DNA of 60,000 bases from Cryptomeria japonica (GCF_030272615.1 NC_081408.1:766481330-766541329); one strand, 5' to 3'. Counted from the stretch's first letter, positions 11,803 to 22,660 are shown. A program made the numbers and translations. Notes: generated from the letters alone by a model not told the origin.

Positions 11803-13219
11803 ACCCTTGTCATAACTAATTTTTTGGGTTAGTAACCAACTAAGATGGAACATGAAAGTTTTTCACACTTTTTCAACCAACTCTAACTTTTACAAAATAG
11901 AAGTCAAAATCCTAACTTTAACAAAACCTTTGACCAAAAGTCACAATAATTACAATAATATAGAAAACTAAAATTTTTGTGACTTTAATAATTCTTCATT
12001 GCACCTCTGAAACCTGCATTGGATCAAAATCCACTTTGTGCACAATATGAACCATTTTGATGCATGCCTTGAAATGATGTGTCTTAAAGACATTTTGTCA
12101 AACAATTCACTAGTTGTGTCCATGATTTCACATTTCCTTCGGGCATTCACATGAATATTAATATGAGCATTTCTAATTACAATGGCCTGGAGGAAGATTA
12201 TGTTCTCTTGAAGCATTTTGTCAACTATCTCACAACTTGTTAATGTATTATCTAACACCTCACGAACCTTCTCTAAATCTGGAAATGAATTTTCTAATCA
12301 TGGAAACATCTGATTTTACATCTTGTGATCTAATTTCTGTCAACTTGAGTCTGATTTTGTGCGCTGATCATTGTTCTTGATGTTGCAAGGTTGCTAATGC
12401 TAAGTTTGAACTCGTTGATCCTGAAGCTTTGATCACCAATGTTGATTGTAGATGGAGCTCGCTGAGGTTTGAATGTCAATTACCAAGCAAATTGTTAAGT
12501 GCTAAGCCTGATCAAAGTCGTTGCCTATAAAGAACTTGAAATAGAAACATAGAGCCGACATCCCCCATCTTTTGATAAATTCCCATACTCTATTCTTGAA
12601 CTTCTATTGTTTGTGATGTGATCTACCTCCTACACTAAAGCATGTCCCATTTTATAGCCTTCAATCTAAATACACCACAATATCTTTCTAACGCCTCTAT
12701 ATTTCATCAATCTACTTGCTATTTGAATCTCACCACACCTGTCTACTTTCGGCTTATATTCATGAATGATCTGCAAGCACACCAAGAAGACACGTCAACA
12801 CAACGACCATAGGTTTAACTTGCATCCTAATAATATAGTGTAGAGCATCCTCTAGATATCCACTGCGGGTAGAAAGGTGAACGTATTGGCTACGCTTCCC
12901 ACCATCTGCATTCTTCCGTTCTCAATGCATCCATCATCTACAGTACTTGTATATTTGCTACTCCCATCTGGCGAAGTGCCTCGAGCTCTCCTCGCAAACT
13001 CCATTCCGTGCATATCCTGCATTCGTCGCATTCCATAAGACCGCATTTATTTGATGCGTTATGTTAGACTGTTAATGTGCCTTGTGTGAGCTCCATGTTC
13101 TGCATACAAGTCTACCAGAGTGGCTGTAGCTTCCACGGATGACAAAATTCCTTAGTTTCTGCAGTTTGATCTTGTGTATATCCTATGATCATTGCATGAA
13201 ATGAGACTATTTTCATTAA

Positions 13220-13990
13220 AGCATTCAGTCAAACACTTCACATGTCATGTTTAAGGTTTTCCACATTGCACTTTACGTGGTGTTATGCCATGGGACCATG
13301 TTTCTTTGAGGGATTTTTATCAAATGGTTGACATGCGTGATTTGTGCATCCACATTTCGCATGATTTGTAGCATATGTCACAAACTAACCTTGTTGGAAG
13401 CCATGTTGATAACTGTCCACACGCCTTGTCACCTTTTCATGCCTTATGACCACGTGATCGTGAGGGATTTTGTCAAACTATGGTGTGCGTTGTTTGCAGC
13501 CAATACCTGAGACCATGCGACTTTGAGGAATATGATACCAAACAGTGCATTGCTAAGACCATGGCCTTCTTTGGGGAATTTTGCCAAACAGTTCGCGTGC
13601 GTTATCAAATAGTTAACATGCGTTGTCAAACGCATTTCCTATGTTTCCAGTATGCATTCAGAACTGCTAAAATATTCTACCAAACAGTTCACATGACACA
13701 ATGAAAGCTCCCATGATTTGCATTTGTTGAGGGACACATTTCATTGAGGCGGTTTGTCAAACTGTTAAATGCCATTCACTACTGCCAAACACTCTACGTG
13801 CATTATCTTTTGATAGATGTAATACTCCAGTTCTTTTTTTTTTGGAAAGCATGAAACCATCGCATTCCTTAAGACCACAGTGTTGGAAGCGAGGCATGTC
13901 AGTAGAGAGCATTTTTGAAGAGTTCAGTCATGTGTGTTGTTTATCACTTGATTCGCATTCCTTGGAGGAATTCTATCGAACAATTGCCAT
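13220..13990. repeat. Degenerate array of a CAAACnGTTnACATGC-like motif in element E
   Basis: About ten related motifs are scattered over 770 bp, for example TCAAACACTTCACATGTC, TCAAATGGTTGACATGCG, CCAAACAGTTCGCGTGCG, TCAAATAGTTAACATGCG, CCAAACAGTTCACATGAC and TCAAACTGTTAAATGCC. Many follow a TTGAGGRATTTT-like segment and precede a CATGCGTTGT-like segment. It looks like an old tandem array that has diverged. Small ORFs here are products of this array. Confidence 0.55.
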
Positions 13991-14251
13991 GCATTGTCCA
14001 TGCATCCATAACCTGCAACATACGTGGTATTCTTGTCAAGCATCTCATGAATATTGTCTATTCTTCCTCATTCTGCAACATTCAAACATGTTACGTATAT
14101 TGGCTATCAGAGTAGTCACGACTACAACATCTGATGCGATTCCCTCTCTTCTTCAATGCTTTGATGAACCCTCATAACTTGCTCCCTGAATCTTTCTTTT
14201 ATTTATTGTTTTTCTTTAATATCTTTCCTTTCTTTGATAAAATCAATAAGA

Positions 14252-14477
14252 GGTTAAGAATGCTCAAAAATTGAGCATTTCTAACCTTCTTGACAAAGTG
14301 GGGCTCGAAAGGTTATGAAATGGGGTTAGAAATGCTCAAATTTTGAGCATTCTTAACCTTTTGGGGATAGGTTAGAAATATGGGTTAGAAATGCTCAAAA
14401 AGTGAGCATTTCTAACCTTTTTTGGCAAAGGTTAAAAAAAGAGGTTAAGAATGCTAAAAAACTGAGCATTTCTAACC
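14252..14477. repeat. Four tandem hairpin units in element E
   Basis: Four near-identical palindromes of 35 bp lie at 14252-14286, 14324-14358, 14383-14417 and 14443-14477. Each is GGTTARRAATGCTCA, a 4-7 base A/T-rich centre, then TGAGCATTYTTAACC or TGAGCATTTCTAACC. The later starts are 59-60 bp apart. Linkers differ in sequence. Confidence 0.85.
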
Positions 14478-15030
14478 TTGAGCTTCACCAACTATCCTTT
14501 AGACCTTAGAAACTATTGATCACAGTGAGGAAACAAGGAAGAGTGCAATCGATGCTTTTGAACAACTTTTTAATTTAAATGTTTCAAATATATTGCTTTG
14601 GCCGGAGAAAAATGGCATAACTTTCAAACGGTAGGGAGTTAGGTCTTTAAATTTGAAACACACGTCAATGAAAGGGAAAAAGGTCCACACAATTATTTAC
14701 ACCTCATGACGAAGCTTAGGTTGAGATATTTAATCATTTTGGGGACAACAGACATAAAAAATGGAAAGTTTAAAATATGCCAAAGTATGAACTGGGCTCA
14801 GGTGAAAGTTGGCCACACGATATAAAATGATGTTTAGATCTTGAGTATCAAACAATTTCCCTCAATTTGTGATAATTTTCAAAATTCTTCCATTTTTCGT
14901 ATTTTGGTTGACAATGACCTTGGATTGCGTGTTCACTGTTTACACATAACACCCATTGGACCTTTACTCGACACTGAGAGTGATTTGAAGTTCAAATTTT
15001 AGGTAGGCAAAATATGGGGGCAACAAGTCC

Positions 15031-15142
15031 TTACATCATTACAATAGTTTATGGATTTGGTGCATATCGACTCTCAACCCTAGAGGGCGAACCTTTGGAG
15101 GATCCTATCAACAAAATGCACCTTCACAGGTTTTACACATAG
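15031..15142 (+). pseudogene. C-terminal end of element A integrase, beyond insertion E
   Basis: Immediately after the E flank the frame reads PYIITIVYGFGAYRL, then EGEPLEDPINKMHLHRFYT and TAG at 15140. The matching part of element C reads PYVVTAVFGSGAYQL and GEPLADPINSMHLKRFYT. This is the true end of A's pol, placed 3.9 kb away from the rest of the domain by E. Confidence 0.88.
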
Positions 15143-16922
15143 CTCTTCAGAATATCCTAATTCAAAAATACAAAAAATTCAAAACCACAAAAAAAATATC
15201 AAAAATACAAAAAAATTCATAAAAATAAAAAATCGTTACTTGGTGAAAACTTGGCAAACATGCGCCTTGGGACACAAAACAAATTGAAAAATAAAAAAAG
15301 AAAAAAAGTAAAGAGAAATAATTTCGTCCAACAGTGAAAACCACTTTGGTGGGGCCCTGGGCAAGTACCATGGTGAAAACCGGGTCACTGGAGCCATGTG
15401 TAGAGACATTGCTCCTCCCTCCTTCAAAATTCAATCTCATCCTTTCACCTTGCACACACTCATAGCCTATTCATCCATAATAAACTTACCCATTCCCATC
15501 ATGGCTTGTTATTGATCTACCTAAGACTGGTTAGCCATTCATAATAATCCCTCCTTTTCACCCTTTCCATCCATAATAAATTAGCTCCTATTTGTGGCTA
15601 AGGAAAATCCTACATCTAGTGATGGGTGTGGAATTGAGAGCATCACATGTTCTGAGGAGTACAGTTTCTTTCAGTTTTCTTCAAGTCTATCCGCACACAA
15701 TTTATCATAAAGCAACATTTGCATCGCCGATCCGCAATAAAGTTTCGTCTTCTCCACAATGAAGTATCAGTTTCATGAATTTAGTCAGTTTCAGATGAGA
15801 TACAACAACAACAATGGGCTTCAACAAATCAAATCTTTCAACAGACTCAGACATCATTATGGTTCAGTGCTATCTATCCTTTTGTGAAAGTAAACATTGT
15901 GACCACAATCAAATTGACTTATATAAGTGACAAGAGACACTAAACTTGAGGACTACAGTCGATGTTGGTGTCGAGTATTGGTTTTCTTTTGATTTTATCT
16001 TTTTGGTGACATGTCTTTTAGCTTTTTCGAGATGTCTTTGACTAGAGATTTTATCTCCAAGATTTCTTTGACTAGAAAGGCAAGGATGGGTTATTGTCAC
16101 CTATTATTCTTTGTTGTCTCTGGACTGTCTCTTAGTAATGCTATGACTTGTCCAAGGATATGAGGACACTATGAGTCTAGTATGAACTGGGGCATCCCTT
16201 GTTTGCGACTGTTTGATCTCCATGCAAACAGGTACAATGACTTTCTGGGTTGAAGATATACCTCGATTGTCATAACCTATTTGTCATAATTAAGCTCAAT
16301 GATGATAATAGCACAAGAAGCTCTTTCACTTCCATATCTTCTATCTTTCATCCCCCTTTCTTGATTGACCTTCTTCATCTTTCCTTGAGTCTGTGTAGTC
16401 TGTTATCACATGACTGATTATAATGACACCCCAAAAATATTTGCATTTCATGTTGTTTGCACCTGCATTACCACATATTAGCATTTCATACATACATTAA
16501 GCAATAACAATTGCACCACATCCTGCACACAACACATGTTAGCACATTTTACATTCTCATAATGTAAATAGTTATTTGCATTATCATATTCATCTGCATT
16601 TCATACATTCACATTCACATTCACATTCACATATGCATAACATATAAACCCAGAAAAAGAACACAAAAATATTGCATTTTATCATGTACATATTTGCATC
16701 CATATCATAAGCATCACATAGAAGCAACATCACATAGGTACACATGCATATAGCTGCCACAAGGATGAATAATCTCATATATATATATATATATATATAT
16801 ATCAAAAATCATAAGTGTCATGATACAATTATGTTAAAATACATATGGCTACAATCACCTGAAGATGTCTACATCATCATACAAAAATGGTACGACACTG
16901 ATACATAGGGAGCCCTCTAAGG
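15143..16922 (+). other. 3' non-coding region of element A between pol and the PMD gene
   Basis: An A-rich stretch (15160-15330) precedes GGGCAAGTACCATGGTGAAAACC-like sequence near 15353-15380. That is related to the segment at 58390-58440 downstream of pol in element C, so this is original element sequence. I see no ORF with family features. From 16430 to 16770 the DNA is a low-complexity run of GCATTTCATAC-like and TTCACA units (16604-16633), ending in an (AT)n run at about 16779-16802. Confidence 0.55.
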
Positions 16923-18779
16923 CTATGATGAACTCCCTCCCTTAGAGCCAGCTGGCCTCGACAGAGTCTGAACCCTAGAAGGAACTGCCCCGAGATCATC
17001 TCTCCTGCCCCCTCTATCTGGTGGTGGTAGAGGACCCATGACCCCACCACTAGACGCATGTCTCTTGTCTCTCCCTCCAGTGGTCATCGTAGTCTATGAT
17101 GGTCTTCGGAATCTCTTAGCCTGCTGATCTGTTTGCATCACTCCATAGTACAGGTCTCTCCAGTAGGCTATCTCCTCCCCCACCCGCAGAACATAGGCGT
17201 ATCTGGCCCCTGTGTCCTCTATTGCCTACCTCCCTGCCCTCAGTGTTGTCTCAGCCTCCATATAGCTCTGAATAGCCTGATCTCTCTCCTTCTCAGTGTC
17301 CCTTAGTTATCTCCTACGCCTAGCTGCATCCCTCTCCAGATCCTGGATCTCATCTTCCTGTCCCTGCAAATCTCTCTCAAGGATAGTATCTCATCCTCCT
17401 CATCCCCTCTCCCCTCACCCTGTCCCTATGGCTGCTCCTGTGGCTGCTCCTGTCTAGGAACCTGTGTTGCTGGCACTTGTAAGGGAAATCCACCCTTACC
17501 CCTCACTACATGCAGCTATCTCTCCTCTCCTCCATCTCTCCTCTGAGCCACCCTCCTCTCTACAACTGCCCCTTGCCTCCGTTGTCAACCTCAGCCTCTG
17601 CCATCCCCACTATCATCTCCACCATCCCCACCATCACCGTCTATCAGCTCCCCTAGATCTGTTAGCCATGGAAATGGATGCTCTGCCCAATATGCACTGT
17701 ACTCTGCATCCTCCACATCCATCCAAATATCCCAAGGCATGGGAACCATCTCTAGCATCTGTGTCACAACCTGATCATAAGACAACAATGACCCTAAATG
17801 CACCTAATCCCTCACCGTCTGTGCATACGTCCCTGAACCCCGTGGCATCTGATGTATCTTGCCGAACTGCTTGCATACCCTGTCAATCAACTGCCGCTCA
17901 ATGATATATGGTGTTCGACCAATTAGATACCTACTCCGGAATACATATGGCATCTCCATTGTGTCATCCTCCCACTCCTCACAGTCTCGGTAAGGCCTCC
18001 ATACCACACTGTCTACCTCATCGACCACCCGGTGCCAATACTCTAGCCTCCAAATTTGTGGTTGAGAAGTAATCATATCATACAAATGCACATAACTGTG
18101 CCCATGTCCCTTGCCTCTAAAGTGTATCGGTCGTGTCACTGAAAGATGCTCATATGCCCATACCTACAATAAGGTCACTCCACATCCTAATCCTATTGAT
18201 CCATGATATACAAATTGATGCAACTCATAGTACATGTGTGCTAACAGAGATGACCCCCATGCAAACCTGGTGTGCTTAGTCACCAATGTCTCCAGTTTCC
18301 TCCCCCATCCCATCGCCAACCCTCATGTCGCCCTGTCCGGACATAAGAACCCACTGATCACTCCTGCCAGTACCGCCGGTAGTGCTAATCCTATAGCTAT
18401 CATAGTGTCCCAAGCCACATGTCTTTCTTTCATCTCTAGACCTGCATCTTGAAACACTCATCTCAGTGCATCCCTATCTCCCTCTCGATCATAAGGACCT
18501 AACTCCACAATGATCGGTATCCTCAGTATCTTGTACACATCCTCTAAGGTGACTGTCATATCACCCATTGGAAAATGAAAAGTGCATGTCTCTGAGTGCC
18601 ATCTCTCAGCTAATGCAGTTAGTAATCCCATGTTCACCCGAAACTCGGGCATATACATAATGTATCACAACTCCATGGCCTCAACTGCTGCTCTATCCTC
18701 AAATGTCAGCTCTACTTGTAAACTCTGAGTTGAAGGGAATCTCTCCCGTGACTCCAGCATAGGTAGGTCCTCCTGTAGT
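16923..18779 (-). pseudogene. Captured plant mobile domain (PMD) gene, antisense in element A, broken
   Basis: Minus-strand reading from about 18779 down gives a PMD protein (MAIN/MAIL type). The N-terminal signature is LTALAERWHSETCTFHFP then MGDMTVTLEDVYKILRIPI (18500-18630). Next come KHTRFAWGSSLLAHMYYELH and GCGVTLL-stop-VWAYEH (18150-18290), then PYVFRSRYLIGRTPYIIE and RQLIDRVCKQFGKIHQMPRG (17840-17960), and PWDIWMDVEDAEYSAYW (17700-17750). Most of this is in one frame, broken by single stops near 18665, 18458, 18340, 18165 and 17805. A frame slip follows, then a charged, coiled-coil-like tail (ERDLQGQEDEIQDLERD near 17300-17380) ending at TAG 16923-16925. PMD proteins occur in host silencing factors and in transposons. 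No intact start is clear. Confidence 0.82.
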
Positions 18780-18811
18780 CAAACCAATCAACTGTGTCAA
18801 TCCTAGTGGTA

Positions 18812-19350
18812 CTCTCTGTTCATCACAAAGTGCTTCTTTTTTTATCCTAGTGCTTATATTTATCATATGGCACTCTATCCTAGTAGTACTCCCTGTTCAT
18901 CACAAAGTGTTTCTTTTTTATCATAGTGCTTATATCTATCATATGGCACTCCCTGTTCATCACAAAGTGCTGCTTTGATCTTATCTTTAAAAGGCACATA
19001 CTTGAGTGTATCCTCTTGAGTAGCTTATCCAATTGGCAACATATGTTCTATCACAGAATTGTCAATTTCAGCCTTATCCAATTGACAAGGTATGTTCTAT
19101 CACAAAATTGTCAATTTCTTTGCTACTCCCTGTTCATCACAAAGTGCCTCGCTCTATCCTATCCTAGGGCCTCTGCTTGAGTGTATCCTCTTGAGTAGTT
19201 TCCTAATTGACAATATATGTTCTATCACAAAATTGTCAATCCTCGCCCTATTTGTTATCCTAGTCTTCTCTAGAGGACTTGCTTGAGTGTATCCATTCAG
19301 CAGCTTATCCAATCGACAACGTATGTTTATCACAGAACTGTTGATTTGAC
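18812..19350. repeat. Two interleaved tandem-repeat motifs upstream of the PMD gene
   Basis: CTCYCTGTTCATCACAAAG is found at 18812, 18889, 18949 and 19126. A longer unit, TTATCCAATTGACAA then TATGTTCTATCACA and RAATTGTCAAT, occurs near 19026-19068, 19074-19117, 19200-19241 and 19306-19350. CTTGAGTGTATCCTCTTGAG also recurs. The array lies between the PMD start and the 3' LTR. Confidence 0.75.
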
Positions 19351-19640
19351 CTTGAAGACATAAACGCGCATTCATGACACAAATGTGCTTACATACTTCA
19401 CATATGTTTCTACATTTCACAGACATGCTTGAAACACACAGACACGCCTCTGTTTTGCATAGACGTGCCTGCCTTGCATAAATGTGCCTACATTTTGCAA
19501 ATGCGCTCGCATTTGACATAGATGCTTTTAGACTCATAAATGCTTTTAGACTCATAGACGCTTTTAGACTCATAGACGCATTTATAATTGACATAGATGC
19601 ACCTAGCCTAAGCAGATGCATCTGACACCAATGCAGACGC
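19345..19640. repeat. Degenerate CACAGACGCG-like array near the 3' end of element A
   Basis: Roughly a dozen related 20-30-bp units, such as CACAGACATGCTTG, CACAGACACGCCTC, CATAGACGTGCCTG and CATAGACGCTTTTAGACT (three near-perfect copies at 19530-19585). On the minus strand they give a chance ORF of 171 codons with a repeated ASMSLKA pattern. The motif is the reverse complement of the CGCGTCTGTG motif in the A leader. Confidence 0.65.
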
Positions 19641-20297
19641 GCCTTCTCATCTTTTGACCCGCTTGACATTTTTGTAACATACCTAATGCAAATGTATTGC
19701 CCTACCTGACATGCATTTATGACAATAATTAATGTGACAAGGTATAAGGAGGTTTTGTGGCACTTACCGACTCTCTTGCATCTACTGGCCTTTGATATCG
19801 GCGAACATGATTGAATCTGTGAACCAATGCCATCGATGTTGACTGCTCTCTGCTTTCTCTACACTCTGATCTCTTATGTGTGTGGATGACAATGAGGATG
19901 TTTTCTCTCATAGTCTATCTTATAGACTACCCTAGCCCTAATCTCCTAAGGCAGTCTTATTTATCCCGTGACTTTGTCACTCCATCCTATCTGGTCAGTC
20001 CTTTCTAACCTTTCTTTCTTATCGAGAGATTGTTTGCGATCTTTTCAAACATTTCCATCCAATCTCTCGAGGAGGCATATCATTCCCGTCTTGGGGCAAC
20101 TTTGTATCAGTTCTCATTCTGCATGCTCTCTTTTCATCCTGATGATGGATCAGAGAGTGTGATCTGAAACGTTGATACAAAAAATCATACACAATCTAAT
20201 TCGGAAGCACTTTAGATGATATCTAATCGATTGTGGAAACTTGATTTCTGCTATCATCTTATCTTCTTTGAAACAACGCGACAAGTTGCATTGTCTC
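19641..20297 (+). other. 3' untranslated end of element A
   Basis: No gene or clear repeat is seen. The last 50 bp (TCTTTGAAACAACGCGACAAG onward) are shared with element C just before its LTR, so this is element sequence leading into the polypurine tract. Confidence 0.5.
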
Positions 20298-20311
20298 AAA
20301 GAGGGGCAAAA
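20298..20311 (+). other. Polypurine tract of element A
   Basis: AAAGAGGGGCAAAA directly precedes the TG of the 3' LTR. This is the expected primer site for plus-strand DNA synthesis. It is missing at the matching place in element C. Confidence 0.85.
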
Positions 20312-21084
20312 TGTAGACACCTAAAATTGTCCTGACTAATTAAATTAATATTTTTACTTATTTAATTATTTTAAGCTTAATTCTTCTATTAATCAAATAA
20401 ATCTTTATTTATTTAATTAATTCATTTACCCTCTTCTAGCCTTATTTCTCATTTAAATAAATACTTTTATTTATTTAAATTGTCCTTTTCCTAAATTAAA
20501 TAAATACTTCTATTTATTTAATTGATCCCACTTCTTCTATTAATTAAATAAATCTTTATTTATTTAATTAATTCATTATCCTTTTCTACCCATGACACAT
20601 GTCATTCATCTCTTAATTCCTACACTACATACTCTCTCATTATTTTCTTATTTCTTTTACCTACTCTCTAATCCTAGTCGACCATTTATCTTTTACATCT
20701 CTCAATCTTATCCCTCCATTTCTTATAGTGTCTTCTATATAAGAGGATGCTTCTTTCTTTATCAATCCCTTCCAGGATTCTAGCATTCAAACTTTTGTAT
20801 GCGATCAAGCCTACTTGAAACCACATTTCCGTTCTTTGTTGAACTCTTGTGCACACATAAAATCTGAGAGCAAATATATCAAGAAAGATCAATAGAGATA
20901 GGAAGAATGGAGATTCAAACCTTAGTGGACATGTGATGGTATAATCTTTGTGATTTCGTTGATTTGAATCATCTTAGGTAATCTTCATATGTTATGGTGG
21001 ATCTTTGTTGTTGTTAGGCCAGGGTTTTGTGGTTGAATCTATTTTAGTCTTTCAGTATTATTGTTTCTATTTTTACCATAAACA
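20312..21084 (+). repeat. 3' LTR of element A
   Basis: Direct repeat of the 5' LTR with the same ends, the same AT-palindrome block and a TATA box at 20736-20743. It is followed by AAAAT (21085-21089), matching GAAAT before the 5' LTR at 4 of 5 bases. Confidence 0.93.
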
Positions 21085-21567
21085 AAAATCATTTTTGCCC
21101 CCACACATAGAGACAAGACATGGGATAAAAATAGGCTATTATGTTGCTTCTAGAGTATGATTGCATGTAAAATTATACTATCATGAATGACAATGAGCCA
21201 CCAATAGATAAGCTACAAATTTCACATGGTAAAGAGAAAAATAATAGCAACTAATGTTATTTAAGTATATGAAAAATTTGAATATGATATGTTAAATTCT
21301 CTACAATCAATGTGAGAAAAATTATGTATAAGATGATATGTATTGAAATGTCTTGATTAGGAAAATAGTTTCTAGGAGAAGAATAGGCCTCTAAGTCATT
21401 TTCCTCTTGCACACAAATTTTAACATACATAAAAGAAACCTTAGGAGAGGGAAAAGTATAATTTATTAGGGCCTCATTTCTATAAGAGAGGGCATGAATA
21501 AAAGAAAAATCCTCATAAATGGGATTGCCAATCTCTTGGGGAGATTCATAAAGATACTTGTCAATCA
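21085..21567 (-). other. Element B interior right of A, no recognisable coding
   Basis: AT-rich DNA continuing B after the A insertion. A minus-strand ORF at 21257-21571 contains degenerate protein-like sequence (GNPIYEDFSF) but no known motif. It would be the linker after the G-patch. Confidence 0.4.
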
Positions 21568-22660
21568 TCATAATTTTGTTATGAGTAGGATGATGTTGAG
21601 AGATGTAGAGGATGATTTAATTGAGATGAAGTCATCATCACCACTAAATATGACATTCACATCGAGAGATGGTCTTTTAGATGCTTTGGTAGGCTTTGAA
21701 GGATTATATCCAAGTCCAAATGAGGCTTCACATATATTTTCTAAAGGAACCTTAATCCCTTGTTCATTTATGCCACAACCATTGCCATTATATCCACTCT
21801 TAGCTAAGATATGAAAACCCAAACCATAAAGAGATGTCAGATCAAAAAGAGATGGCAAGGCCTCATAGGTCTTAGCATCATAATTAGGTGAATTAGAAGA
21901 CGATTTTGAAGAATTGTTTGAATTAGAAGAAACCACAAATTTGTTACTTAGTTGTTTAGATAAAGTGGATTGATTTTTAGATTCATCCATGTCTTTCTTC
22001 TTTTCTATCTTAGGCTCTCTAGGGGGGACTTTATATTCTCCTACAAAAGAAGGTGTGAAGTCTAAAGACCCCCAATCATCACCTAAGAGTACTTCCTTAA
22101 GAGAATAAGTATCTTTGGGATAAGATGGTGATTCGATTTGAGTGGAAGAAGAATCAAAAGTACTTGAAGAAGTAGGAGTACTTGAAGATGTAGGAGAATT
22201 TGAAGAAGAATTAGAAGTATTTAAAGAATATTTAGAAGACGAGGTTTGCAAACAGGCTTGTAAATTGGTATTGGAAAACAAAGTATACATCTTATTGTTG
22301 TAAATGAATTTAACACTACGATGAAGAGTAGAAGGGACAACTTGCATACAATGAAGCCAAGGTCATTCTAAGAGAAGACTGTAAGTAAGTTTATTAGGCA
22401 TGACATGGATAGGCGTAGATAAAATAATAGGTCCTACCTTAATAGGAAAGGCTATAGTACCTAAATCTTGTTTAGCAACATTGTCAAAGCCATGGATAGT
22501 AAGACAATCAGGCTAAATAAGAGAAGGATCCACTTTAATCTTATGCTATAAATCAATGCTACAAATGTTAAGGTCAAATCCATTGTCAACAAGGGTTCTT
22601 CTTATAGCATTACCATTGATAAGGACAATAATTGTGTAAGAAGATCGTATTGGTGTTGAA
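21568..22660 (-). pseudogene. Element B aspartic protease and G-patch region
   Basis: On the minus strand a Ty3/gypsy protease is readable at about 22660-22300: RRTLVDNGFDLNIC (active-site Asp kept, but DNG rather than the commoner D-S/T-G), then LTIHGFDNVAKQDLG, PIKVGP and LLLE-stop-PWLHCMQVVPSTLH. It runs into an open 259-codon stretch (22347-21568) with a Ser/Thr/Asn-rich linker. A G-patch follows at about 21831-21706: LYGLGFHILAKSGYNGNG, CGINEQGI, then FGLGYNP. This G-patch is better preserved than A's. At least one frameshift and two or more stops break the protease. Confidence 0.8.

Larger units (their letters stand above)
11112..15025 (-). mobile_element. Element E: 3.9-kb insertion in A's integrase, probable solo LTR
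   Basis: The ends are TGTTG (11112) and CAACA (15025), typical LTR termini. They are flanked by GGTCC (11107-11111) and AGTCC (15026-15030), a 4/5 target-site duplication. Removing the insert with one flank copy restores the integrase frame exactly. No gag or pol motif is seen and no second LTR is evident inside, so a large solo LTR is the simplest reading. On the minus strand it starts TGTTGCCCCCATATTTTG and has a TATA box at 11794-11802, about 690 bp before its end, which sets the orientation. It contains a degenerate array (13.2-14.0 kb) and four hairpins (14252-14477). Confidence 0.75.
650..21084 (+). mobile_element. Element A: full-length Ty3/gypsy (Tat-like) LTR retrotransposon, decayed, host to insertion E
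   Basis: Both ends are seen. Paired LTRs start TGTAGACACC and end CCATAAACA, a primer-binding site follows the 5' LTR, and a polypurine tract precedes the 3' LTR. The gag-pol order is gag, protease, RT, RNase H, a second archaeal-type RNase H, integrase. That order plus the second RNase H marks the Tat lineage of plant Ty3/gypsy elements (family knowledge). Gag-pol uses one frame (frame 1) from 3670 to 11111 with a few local frameshifts and many stops, then continues at 15031 after insertion E. The long 3' region carries an antisense PMD gene and tandem arrays. Without E the element is about 16.5 kb. It cannot be autonomous now. Confidence 0.92.

Noticed and set aside
16604-16633. Short TTCACA direct repeats considered as a CRISPR-like array
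   Set aside because: Six-base simple repeats without spacers, in plant retroelement DNA.
17464-17904. 146-codon plus-strand ORF rich in Pro/Ser/His
   Set aside because: It is the shadow of the PMD gene on the other strand, whose conserved motifs fix the coding strand as minus.
19154-19669. 171-codon minus-strand ORF with ASMSLKA repeats
   Set aside because: It spans two tandem DNA arrays and its protein repeats simply mirror them; no family resemblance. It might be a 5' extension of the PMD transcript, but nothing supports that.
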